This document shows, one piece after another, positions 47,201 through 60,424 of a stretch of DNA of 64,000 nt (within the stretch, counting starts at the first letter, position 1; each line of letters begins with the position of its first letter). The translations under genes and the position numbers were made by a program. Origin of the DNA: Elgaria multicarinata webbii. Its lineage: Eukaryota > Chordata > Lepidosauria > Squamata > Anguidae. The notes under the pieces are model-generated. The model was not told the DNA's origin. It worked only from the letters and a program-made list of their open reading frames with translations, and ran no database searches. Location: assembly GCF_023053635.1 (NCBI RefSeq), contig NC_086172.1, positions 93,214,181-93,278,180 of the forward strand, given 5' to 3'.

Positions 47201-50200
47201 ATTTTTTTTAAAACTAGATTATATATCAGTCTTTGATTGCACTGACTTGGAAAGCATATTGGAGCAAAATAATACATGTCTACAGTTCTAGAGCAATTCT
47301 GTAGAAAATGACTATTCAAAGAACAAAAAAGTTTAAAATAATTGCTTATTTTTCTACATAAGATATTGTTTCTCATTGATTTTACTATTATGGAAACACA
47401 TTTTTTTCTGTCTCACTACATATATATAGTCGTGTGAAAAAGAAAGTACACCCTCTTGGAATTGTATGATTTTACATATCAGGACATAACAATCATCTGT
47501 TCCATAGCAGGTCTAAAAATTAGGTAAATACAACCTCAGATGAACAACAACACATGACATATTACACCGTGTCATGATTTATTTAACAGAAATAAAGCCA
47601 AAATGGAGAAGCCATATGTGAAAAAGTAAGCACACCCTTTCTGCTTCCATTGGAATTAAGATGCTAAGTAGCAGACAGGTGCTGCTAATCAAATGCCCGT
47701 GATTAATTGATTATCAGCAAGTATGACCACCTCTATAAAAGCCAAAGTTTTTTCAGTTTGCTGGTCTGGAGCATTCAGGTGTGTGTTAACACAATGCCAA
47801 GGAGGAAAGACATCAGCAATGATCTTAGAGAAGCAATTGCTGCTGCCCATCAATATGGGAAGGGTTATAAGGCCATTTCCAAACCATTTAAAGTCCATCA
47901 TTCTACAGTGAGAAAGATGATTCAAAAGTGGAAAACATTCAAGACTGTTGCCAATCTTCCCAGGAGAGGACGTCCCAGCAAAATCACCCCAAGGTCAGAC
48001 CGTGCAATGCTCAGAGAAATTGCAAAAAACCCAAGAGTTACAACTCAGACTCTACAAGCCTCAGTGAGCATGTTAAATGTTAAAGTTCATGACAGTACGA
48101 TTAGAAAAAGACTGAACAAGTATGGTTTGTTTGGAAGGGTTGCCAGGAGAAAGCCTCTTCTCTCTAAAAAGAACGTGGCAGCACAGCTTGGGTTTGCAAA
48201 GTTGCATCTGAACAAACCACAAGACTTCTGGAACGATGTCCTTTGGACAGACAAGACCAAAGTGGACATGTTTGGCCATAATGCACAGCGCCTCGTTTGG
48301 CGAAAACCAAACACAGCATATCAGCACAAACACCCCATACCAACTGTCAAGCACGGTGGTGGAGGGATGATGATTTGGGCTTGTTTTGCAGCCACAGGAC
48401 CTGGGAACCTTGCAGTCATTGAGTCGACCATGAACTCCTCTGTATATCAAAGTATTCTAGAGTCAAATGTGAGGCCATCTGTCCGACAGCTAAAGCTTGG
48501 CTGAAATTGGGTCATGCAACAGGACAATGATCCCAAGCACATAAGCAAATCTACAACAGAATGGCTGAAAAATAAAAGAATCAAGGTGTTGCAATGGCCC
48601 AGTCAAAGTCCAGACCTCAGCCTGATTGAAATTCTGTGGCGGGACCTTAAGAGAGCTGTGCATAAACAAATGCCCTCAAACCTCAATGAACTGAAGCAAC
48701 GTTGTAAAGAAGAGCGGGCCAAAATTCCTCCACAACGATGTGAGAGACTGATAAAGTCATACAGAAAACAATTACTTCAAGTTATTGCTGCTAAAGGTGG
48801 TTCTACAAGCTATTGAATCATAAGGTGTACTTACTTTTTCACACATGACTTCTCCATTTTGGCTTTATTTCTGTTAAATAAATCATGACACGGTGTAATA
48901 TGTCATGTGTTGTTGTTCATCTGAGGTTGTATTTACCTAATTTTTAGACCTGCTAAGGAACAGATGATTGTTATTATGTCCTGATATGTAAAATCATACA
49001 ATTCCAAGAAGGTGTACTTTCTTTTTCACACGACTGTATATATACACACACAAATGTGTTCATGTCTAAACGTTTTTATTTATTTTTAGCTAGAACTGCT
49101 AAGACACATATTTGGAATTTGAATATCCCCATTTTATGCTTAAGTGTTATAAAGGCTCAGTTCAGACAACACATTTCTCAATGGTGGTTTTAAAACTCCA
49201 CGGTGGAGTTTTTACACCACCGTTGAGAAATATGTTGTCTGGTGGGAAAACTCCACACCACGGTGGAGTTTATTTGGAAAACACTCCATGGTGAATATCC
49301 ACGCTGTGCAGAGGAGACTTCCCGCACAACTATTGTGTAGCGTGTTGTGTGGAGGGCTCCGTGGATTTTTCTGTTACGTTGAGTTGATTTTCCCACTGGC
49401 TACAGAGTTCCCTGGCATGAGTAGCGAAAGGAGCGAGTGCCACTCTAGGAGAACTGCCAGGATTGTTTTGTTTTTTTTGCAACAATGGCTGATGGGATAC
49501 CAGTGGAAGGACTGGGGAAGGAGAGAGGGCAGAGGAACTGTAAATCAAACATCACAATGGATTTTACTCAACTCCACGGTAGCCCACAGTCACACAACAA
49601 GCTGAGTGGGGAGTGCCTCCTAAAAACTCAAACGCTGAGTGGAGTTTTCACACTGCGTTGACTAATGTGCTGTCTGAACTGAGCCAAATTCTCTCTTTTG
49701 AATTGCTTAACAAGGGAAGTGTATGGAAAGAAGCGAGTCTTAGGCTGCCAAATGTCAGAGATCTTACATTCCAGTTTAGCAGGCTAACAGGCTTTCCCTT
49801 TTATTTGTAGCATAATGTCTTAGTGACAAGCTATTCGTTTAGTTCTGCATCACCTTGTGAGCATAAATAGTTTCCTCATGAGTACTAAACATCATCATTA
49901 ATGACAAGTTTAGTAATCAGTAGTGAGATGTCAGTGTCTTGTCCAACCTGAGACTGGCTCTCATCTTGTACAAATGCATCTAATCAGTGGAATGTAAAGT
50001 TACTGTTGCATGTGCAGCACATTCTAAATAACTCAACAGCCTTCCCTGACCAAAATCAACCTCAAACAGAAGCATCAGAGTCTCCATGGATATCCATCTG
50101 CAGGAATAAGCTCTCCTCTGCTAGTTGTAATAAATACTTGCCAGTTCGTTTGTTCTTTTAAGAAACATCCTGCTATGAAGTAAGAACAGTGCCTGTTTGT

Positions 50201-53200
50201 GTTATAGGGAAAGCTTGAAGAGGAAATTTACAAAGGGTTGTGGGGAGTGTGGGGGAAGAGAGAGTAATTTACTTACGTGGTTGGAATTGCAGTTCTCCAT
50301 TTGGTCCCGAGGGAGGATGTCCTTGCTGTGACTTCTTCTTTTCCATTTGCTGAACAGCCTGTTGGACAATCGAAAATAAATGTGAAATGCAATAGGAAAT
50401 ATGTAAACCAAGGTGTATAAGAATTTTATTTCAGACAACAGAACTAGATGCTATCTCTAAATCTCTTAAGGGGGGAAATACACAGAATTCTACTGTATCA
50501 GATTTGTGGCTGTAGCAAAATACAACCAAAAGTTTTAGATAAACAAGAGTATGGGGCTTCTTGTCCACAAAACCAATGGAGGATGCTCAATGAGCCCAGC
50601 AAGAGTGTCTGGAATAGCCCAAATACAGCACAACAAAAGGCAACATCTCACCAAAAGAAATATAAAATTGAATTAGGAATTTTTACTTTTCCTGTAAAAG
50701 AGCACAGCTCAAAATATGGTGGGTTTACTGCTCTTTTAAATAAATACGATTTCACGTTTATGAGGGTGTACCCAGATCATACTTTTAGACCGCCATCATC
50801 CTAACTCCTTCATGGAATTTTACGAGGGGTGGTTCTAGACATCATCATCATCACCTTCTTCCCTTCATAACCCTCCTGTGTTTGTCCACCATTACCACAG
50901 AAAATCCGTTAAGGAAAAGAAAAAAGATGGAATTGGTGTGCGATACCTTCTCACGCTTCTCACCTCTGGTCTTGAAGCACCCCAAATTCACTCTTTTTCT
51001 TTGAGATAAATTGCATTTCAATAGCAAGGAGTACATATGAAGCTGCCTTATCCTAAGTCAGACCATCTAGCTCAGTATTGTTTATTCTGACTGGCAGCAA
51101 CTCTCCAGGGCCTAAGGCAAGGATCTTTCACAGCCATGCTAAACCATGATCCTTTTAACCGGGGAAGCCAGGAATTGAACCTTCTGCATGCAACCCAGTT
51201 GCTCTACTATGGAGATGTGGCACCTCTGCCCAGTACTAGGATGCCTGATGCTTCCAAGCAGCACGCCCAGCTAATACACATTCTAAAGATAGTTTATTTT
51301 TAGAACAGCTGTGATTTTCACAACAATTATTTTTAAAAAACAACAACACAGGAGATGTTGCAACAATTCCAGCAGTACCTGCTCGAGTTCTTGTCTCTGA
51401 GCCTGAAGGTGATCTTGTTGCTTCTGTAGCTCTTCTTTCCTTTTCTGAAGTTCTAATGCCTGCTTCTGCAGTTCACCTTCTTGCTGGGAAATGTGAATTT
51501 CATATTCCTTCAGATCGTCTTCAGTGAAGATCTGCTGTTGGTCCAAGGTCTAAAGAACAACAACCAAAAAAAAAACAAATCACAAATCACAAACCCCTCA
51601 AAGAAGAATCAGGGTGGGGGGAGGATTTAAGAAGCAATTATCAAGTAAATATAAAGACTCATGTAGCCAAATACGTGTGCAAAAAGCGATATCCTTAATG
51701 AAAGTCTGAAGTTTGGAGAAAAAGAATCATTGTTTTATGGCACACACACACACCCAGCCAAATTCTTACAAGGAGAAGAAAGAGCAAGGTTTCTCAAGAC
51801 TGTCCCCTCCTGTCCCACTAAGTTCCAGCTCCTGCTCTTCGTGCATGGACAATGCAGATCCCTAGACAGTAGCTTGGACAGAAATATTAATGCTTCATTG
51901 GACCGATGAGGAATATCTCCAGTCTGCAGTATAACGTAGCAGGTTCAGCTTCTCCTTGCAAATGGATCTACTAGGGAACTTCTGCTATCAGAAGACACTG
52001 TCCCTATGGATCTTCTCTACTGGAGGAACAGCTCCTCCAAAACAGATTGGACACTGTCAGAACTGAGAGCATTCAATAGTGCACAGAGAATGCAGGAGCA
52101 GTATAAATACAACTTTAAGTGCTTGGATGTGTTTTTCCCCCATCTTCTTGCATGCACAAGTTTGGGTGCCAAAGTCATGGAAACCTGCTTCTGCATATGG
52201 ATTGTTATCAATCACATTCAGGATTTAGGGGGGAAATGGCATAAACCTCCAGTCAAAGAATTTTGCAGCCAAAACGTCTGGGCTTATTCTATTTCAAAAC
52301 ATAGATCTCTGCACAAACAGTAAGATTGCCTCATAAAATGGATTATACACAATGTCCTTGGATTCAGATTTTATTTTGATAAAGTCACTAATGATCACAC
52401 ACAAATAAAAACAACAAACAGAGTAGGTCGAGAATCAAAAATTCAATGCTACTTGCTATTTTGGTCACAGTTGGAGTATGTTGTATTTGAAGAATGTAAT
52501 TATTACCTCCCAGCTGTCTGGCTCTAAAAACTCCTTTTTCTCTGTTGCTTTTATGAACTCATTCAAAGTCACTAAACGGTCCTTGTTACTGTCAACCTTT
52601 TAAAAGAGATACAAATAGATATATACATTATAGGTAATTGAACTTGTTTTAAAAATGAGCTGGCATATTTTCGTATTACAGAAGCTCCTGACTACATACT
52701 GAGAAATGTAGCCTTGAATTCTAACAGGAAAACACTGCTTAAATTCCATGCATCTCTGAAGGGAAAACGGCAACTGAAAATGAAGTCTTCAGTTTGGCCA
52801 AATGCATTTTCGGAAACATTACTTGCAGAACAATCCAACACACATTTACTCAATGATAAGTCCTACTGTTTTCAAAGGGGCTTACTTCTTAGTAAAGGTG
52901 CACATAATTGCAGTTATCACTCTTGACAATTCTTCAAATGCTTGAAGTGAATTGCCCACTACAAATGTTCTAACATATGTTATAAAATGCCACAAAATAC
53001 TGAGCAGCTAAATTCAGTAATATGAATGCCTAAGGGCCAGTGCATACATTAGTCTTACCACAAGTCAAAATGCTGTCAAAACAGTCTTTCACTAGTGAGT
53101 GAAACTCATCCTAGTTGTAATATTTAGAACTTAGTATCACTGTAATTCCCACCATCACAAATGTGAAAATCCAAGCTTCCACCAGAAGCTGTAAGGAAAT

Positions 53201-56200
53201 AGAACAGTGATATGGAGATTGCAATACTGATGGAGATCTACATGGTTAAGTAGTCCTAAACATGATGGCCAAGATTGGGATTGCTCACCACGAGATGTTT
53301 TTAGTAGCATCACTGTGGCAAGTATAACATGTTCTTTCATCTTTCTTAAAATACCTTATTTCTTCGATTGTAAGACGCGCACTAATTTCAGTACCACCAA
53401 CAGGAAAAAAACACACCTAAGACTCACCTGCGATTCTAAGACGCACTCCATTTTTAGAGATGTTTATATGGGGGGAAAAGTGTGTCTTAGAATCGAAGAA
53501 ATAGGGTATGTAGCTTTTCCTACATTAGTTTTTGAGCAAACATTCCCAGAAACAACTTCTGGCTTTGAAATGGTATTATCACTACATGTATAATTAAATA
53601 CATGTATCCAACTTGCAGTATAATGGAATATATTTAAGTCTTTAAACTTCACTGTCTGTTCACACACCAGGCACATGAGGGAGCTTCTCATACTGCTTTT
53701 AAAAGGCCCTGTTTCCCCCCTTTTCCTTCTCAGTGTTTGCCCATTCGGTCCATGCATAGGCAATGGCCCAGGACACTCCAAATAATGGGAAATTTGTGTA
53801 CACCTTACATATCCCTATCCAATACTGCTACACTGTTGGAAGTGTGCATAACTCTACCAAGCAAATGTGGAGTCCAGGGTAGGGTATAGGAGGAAAGCAC
53901 AGACTTCCCATTTCTTGCAATGGTCCATTATATACCAAGAAAATAGGAGGAGCTGAGTTCTGTCACATGGGCCCTGTACTCTCATGTGGGATAGGATTAT
54001 ACCTAATAGGTTTTACTCCCATGTAAGCAATACTGACTGCCCACAGTCAGCCCATTTATTTGCCCTAACTATTTCTGCCCTAATATTTATTTGCATGGAT
54101 AAATTTAATGTGCGAATCAGTGGAGTGTGGAGATCATCAGCAACAATTCTCATAATTGGAAGAAGTGCCATTATGATTACAAGAATTGCAGTCAGCTATA
54201 TCTGTGATGGCCTTGTCAACTGATAGCTGAACAGCAAGAACCTGACAAGGGCTGTGTGGAATCCTAGCTGAAGGAGCATGCTTTATCCTGGATAATTCAC
54301 ACTGGAGACTTTGTGCCATAGGAATAAGAAAGCTTGCATTTTATTACAGGAAATACATGTTGCATAGGAGGGTCCACAACTCAAGAGGAGACAGACCCAA
54401 AGAGTTGCCTCTTCTCTGAGAGGCAAGAGCATGAAGAAGTAGGAAGTGAGGTCAGCAACCCTAGGATTATCAGTCTATCATGGGAAGCAAAGTCACCACA
54501 GATCAAAGGACAGTCTAGATGCTTGGAGGTCCTCTTTCCATTTTATTCTCTTTCCATGCAGACACATCAGCCTTTCTCTTTTCCCTAACAGCCAGCTGAG
54601 TTGCAACCACACTTCCAACATCAACATGTTATGTTTGCTTGCATACCTAAAGATAGTTAGTACTAGTTGTAAGTACAATGCACACACCCCAGAAGAAACA
54701 ACATTGTGTGAACTGGCTGAACATTCTACTGGAATATTTGTGGTAACTGCAGAATTTTTCCAACAATTATTTGTAAAAAAAAAAAATAGTGATGCTTAGA
54801 CCTCACCTCATTCATGACATGTTCTCTCATTCGTAGCCTCTCTTCTTCCATTTCTACCATGTCATCCTCTTCATTTTTGGGATCGTAGACTTTCTCTAGC
54901 TAAAGTAGAGACAGGGTCAGTCAAAAGACTTAAGGAATGTGTTCCGTTATTCATACCTGTTCTTGTTCAGCAATGTAATTTGATGAAAATATTTGGCTTT
55001 TACTTTCATAATGTGGAACAACAAATTTCTCCTTTCTATGCAAATAAACAACATATATCTATATTCAACAATCAGTTTGTGATTCCCTCACTCATGTATT
55101 GAATTGATTCATTTGTAGGGGTGGGGGCTTAAACTCTTCAGATGGGACTAGTAGATCAACATTCTAAATTTTGAAATTGCTAGAAAATTTAGGTGCTGAT
55201 CCTTGGTGCAGAGACATGGCATATACCTATGCAAAGCCTCCTACAATTCATATGGCTAGACATAAGATGTGCACACCTTATATAGCTAATCTCAGCCTGG
55301 CTGTGACATCATAAGAACAGAAGAAGTGCCATGTTGGATCAGAACGAGGGTCCATCTAGTCAAGCACTCTGTTCACACAGTGGCCAACCAGCTATCGACC
55401 AGGGACCAACAAAGCAGGACGTAGTGCAACAGCCCCCTCCCACCCATGTTCCACAGCAACTGTTGCACTCAGGCTTACTGCTTTGAATATTGGAGGTAGC
55501 ACACAATCATCAGGGCTAGTAGCCATTGACAGCCTTCTCCTTCAGGAATTTATCCAACCCCCTTTTAAAGTCATCCAAATTGGTGGGCATTACTACATTT
55601 TGTGGTAGTGAATTCCATAATTTAACTATTGGGTGTGTGAAAAAGTGCTTCCTTTTATGTGTCCTGAATCTCCCATCAATCAGCTTCATGGGATGACCCC
55701 AGGTTCTAGTATTTGAGGGAGAAAAATGTCTCCTTATCCACATTCTCCACACCATGCCTAATTTTGTATACCTCTATCATGTCTCCCCTTAGCCTCCTTT
55801 TTTCCAAGTTAAATAATAACAGTTGTTGTAACTCTCCCTCATAGGGGAGATGCTCCAGCTCCTTAATCATTTTTGTTGCCCTTTTCTGCACTTTTTCCAG
55901 CTCTACAATATCTTTTTTTTAGGTGTGGTGACCAGAACTGTACACACCATAGATTTGTATAAAGGCAGTATGATACCGGCAATTTTATTCTCAATTCCTT
56001 TTCTTATAATGCCTCACATGGAGTTTGCCTTCTTTACAGTGGTCGCACACTGAAAGCTCTATCACACCTACACCTTTGCCCTGCTTTGCCACTTATTTCC
56101 TTATTTTTCTTCCATAGCGTGTGAAAGCCTGAGGCGCTTTGATATTTCACCTGTGCGCTTTGATATTTCAATCGTCCTTACACCTCTCCGCCCGTTGATC

Positions 56201-56724
56201 TCCTTTGTACCTCCCCCTTCAGTTTATTGGTTGTTGGTACTTGGAGAACTCCCCCTCCATTAATCTCTTCACTGGCTACCAATTAGTTTCCGGGCGAAGT
56301 ATAAAGTGTTGGTTATCACCTTTAAAGCCCTACATGGTTGGGGTTCAGGCTACCTGCGGGATCGCCTTCTCCCGTACAATCTGCCCCGCATACACAGGTC
56401 CTCTGGGAAGAATTTACTCCAGCCAACAAAAACAAGGCTGCCAACTATTACCCAGAGGACCTTTTCTTCTGCCGCTCCCAGTTTGTGGAATGGCTTGCTG
56501 GAAGAGATTCGTCAACTTAACAGTTTTCCAGAATTTAAGAAAACCAGAAAGACTGATCTTTTCCGGCAGGCCTACCCAGTTGAATTTTAAGATGCCTTTT
56601 TTAATGGAGTGCTGCTTTTAATGATGCACTGGTTTTAAATGTTTGAATTAGTTGTATATATTTTATGTTTTTATTTGTGTTGTACCCCGCCTTGATCCAG
56701 AGGGAGAGGCGGGTAACAAATAAA

Positions 56725-56769
<45 letters not shown>

Positions 56770-58689
56770 TTAGTGGGTCTTACTTCCTAATAAACACGCA
56801 GAGGAGTGGGCTGTTGGCAGAAGTCTCAACCAGTGCTTAAGAGCACAAACTGATTCATGTTTGGGGAAGGGAGGAACCTACAAGTTTTCAACGAAGTTGC
56901 AAGACTTTTTTCCTGTTTCAGCTTACATAGGATCACGCCCTAACTGCCTGCATATTTGCTCGGAAGGAAGTGCTGCTGATTAAGGCTGCAGTTCTATTTC
57001 ACACTAATTGGGGAGTAAGCCCATTGAACCCAATGGAGTATTATTATTATCACCATCATAATTTTTATTATTACTACTTTTGAGTAGGCCATGCATAGGA
57101 TTGCATTTGTTACAGTGCAATCCTACACATGTCAATTCATAAGGAACTTTTCCCTGTCGTGGACTTCTTGTGTACTGTTCTTCACCCTTTTCCCCCTTTT
57201 CCTCTCCTGGGAGCACCCCTCCACTACTTGTGTACCGTTCTTCCCCCTTTTCCTCTCCTGCAACACAGTTTTGTCAGCAATACCGCCCCTTTAGCACACG
57301 CCCACAAAACATTGTATTGAAGTAAAGCAGTGTCTTTTCAATTTACCAAAAGAACTGGACTTTACCAGCACCAAAAACCAGCAAGATCAGGACAACACCA
57401 TGTGATTCTTCAACATGCAACTTGACAGTGGGCTATAACGCTGGTGTGATGGAGCCCTGATTTGACATTTTCATCGAGCTGTCCACCACAACCCCAAGAT
57501 CTTTCTTGTTCAGGCACTGCCAGCCCAGATCACATCAGGTTATACTTGAAGTTGGGTGTTTTTTTGCCCCATTGTGCACCACCTTACACTTGCTTACATT
57601 GAACTGCATCTGCCATTTGGATGCCCACTGTCCCAGCTTGGAGAAATCCCTCTGGAGTTCTTCACAATCCCTTTGTTTTAAAAACCTTAAATAATTTGGT
57701 GTCATCAGCAAACTTGGCCACTTCATTGCTCACTACTAATTCCAGATCATTTATGAACAAGTTGAAAAGAATTGGTCCCAATACCGATCCCTATGGGACC
57801 CCACTATTTACTTCACTCCATTGAAAGAATTTACCATTTATTCCTACTCTATGCTTTCTGTTCTTTAACCAGTTACTGATCCATAAGAAGACATCTCCTC
57901 TTATTCCATGACTGCTAAGTTTGTTCAGGAGTCTTTGGTGAGGGACTCTTTTGGAAGTCCAAGTAAATCAATGCATTAGTTCTTGGTAGTATGCTTTGTA
58001 TCACTGTTCCTGAATCTTTGGGATATCCCACATAGAAAGACTATTAAGTAGTACGGTACTACTAAAAGTATTCATTCCTGAAAAAAAGAATTCATAACTT
58101 ATTCTTTGATTATACTGAATTTACTGTAAATATCAGAAACTTGGTGAATGATTACCAGTGATACTTAATGTTTTTCTGATGTTTACCATAATAAATATTA
58201 TATACTGTCCTTAATTCTCTCTCTACCTCTGTTATGCTGCTTCCTTGCTCTAAAGTATATTGCTTTTTCTTAGATAAGGTACATTGTCTTTTATATATTT
58301 AGCTTTGAACACCTCTTGATGGAACAGAGAAATTGAACTATTGTTGCCATTTTGATTTACAGGGACAGAATTTTAAGGAAGAGTTTCAGGCTGATGCAAA
58401 TACTCATTAAACAGGCTTAAGACACCACAGTCCCATTTCAGCTGCCCACTGATATAGCATGTTCATGTAATGTGCCTCAAGGGAATAGAATGATTCTGAA
58501 ATATTCCAGTTACACATATTTACCTCTTTAGTAAACAAGGCTTCTAACTCCTGTTCATCCAGAAAACCATCACTATTGACATCTATAAAAGTAGAAGAAT
58601 GTGTGTAAACATAGACTGCAGAAAAATTAGTACATTCATGAACAGGTCTAATCCATTGATAAAATCTTAACTTCCTAAACGTCTGCATC

Positions 58690-58732
<43 letters not shown>

Positions 58733-60383
58733 GGCAGAGCATGGTACTGAGATTTTTCTATTTAACAATTGGCCAGAACTTTCACCTGATCATTGCTACA
58801 ATCTGGTTTTTAGATTCAAGTTAAAATCTGTGCACTCCCTTTTCTTTAGCAAAGAAAACCTAGAGACTTTGAAAATCATGCTCTCCAAATTTCCCCTCTC
58901 TCATAATGCATACTGATTCCAATTTTAAAACTAGCTTGGTGAGAGATACCAAGCACAGAATAAATGGGGGAAAATGGATGTCTTTGGATTCTTAATCTTA
59001 TTTGCCATCCATTCCTAAGAAGACAATCCCTGACAAATTTGATTGGTTAGCTACATCAAAAGGTACGTTTTTAAAAAGATTTCCACAGGGAGACAGAAAT
59101 TCATATGTTGGCAAGCGTAGGAAACTATTCAACCAGTTTTACAGTGGATATATGAATTGTTTTTCCCTTTAGGTTTTGGGTGGGGTTTTAAAAAGCATCT
59201 CCTACATAGCACTGTAATTTTATATACTCATAAACTAAGCTGAAAAGTCAAACACCTTATTCAGAACATTAGAACAGGTAAAGAGTCTACCTACTCATTT
59301 AAAACAAAATCAAGATACACAGCCCAATCCGATACACATCTACTTGGAAGTAAGTCCAACTTTCTTCAATTTGACTTTCCCCCCAAGTATGCATACCTAG
59401 GGTTGTCTATCTACTTATCAAAAATCACTTCTGGTCTAATCAAAGGTGTGTTTTCTCCCACTGCAAGTTTTCTCCCACTGTTTTTAGCAATGCTAAGATG
59501 TTTGCATTATCATCAAAAACACTGTTCTCAATAGTCACTGTACTTATTTTGCATACATTTAAGCTTTAACATAACTGCATATATTTTTCTCTACACCTAT
59601 CTTGTATTGGGACATATTTTCATATTTTGGGGTGGAAGATCCATTTTATCGTTGTCTCTAGCTTTTATTTATTCTGATATTTATTGTTATACTGTGTTGT
59701 TTTAATCTTTAGCTGCTTTAAGAGAGTTTTGTACATAGGAAGCTGCCTTATATAGAGTCAAGCCACTGGTCCACCTAGCCAGTGTTATTGTGACTGGCAG
59801 TGGTTCACCAAGGTTTCAGGCAGGATCCTTTCCCAGCCCTACTAGGAGATGCCAGGGATTGAACCTGGGACTTTCTACATCCGAAGCATATGCTCTATGG
59901 CCCCTCACCTACTTACCCTAAAAGGCAGCCTAAAATTGTTTTAAATAAAATGAATACAGACACTTGCTTACCAAGGATAACATTTCATGCATATGATGAA
60001 GTAGGCTCTAGTCCACAAAAGCAAATGTGCTAGGTCTTTAAAGTCCCAAAAGACCCTTTATTGTCATATGATGAAGGTATTCCTCAGCAAAGGCAATGGA
60101 AGAATATCACTCATGTTGGTTAATATGTGTAGTATATCTTATGCTTCTTACCATGCAACTTGAAAAAGGTCTTTGGATCAAATTCATTAGGGTCCAGCCC
60201 ATCTGCCTCCTCCCACACCTCTTTCAGTTGGTCTTTGCTTCCCTGTAAGTTGACCATGAAGAACAAATGATTACACAGGCACTTCTTACAATCACATTCC
60301 GCTAAACCTTTATTACCTGTCTAAGATGGACTTCAAAATCAATAGCTTTGGTATAGAAATGCAATAAATAAAAAACAGTTTTT

Positions 60384-60424
<41 letters not shown>

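Noticed and set aside
51150-51240. tRNA gene
   Set aside because: The tRNA-like box B belongs to a SINE head; the fold is decayed, as in the copy at 59.7 kb.
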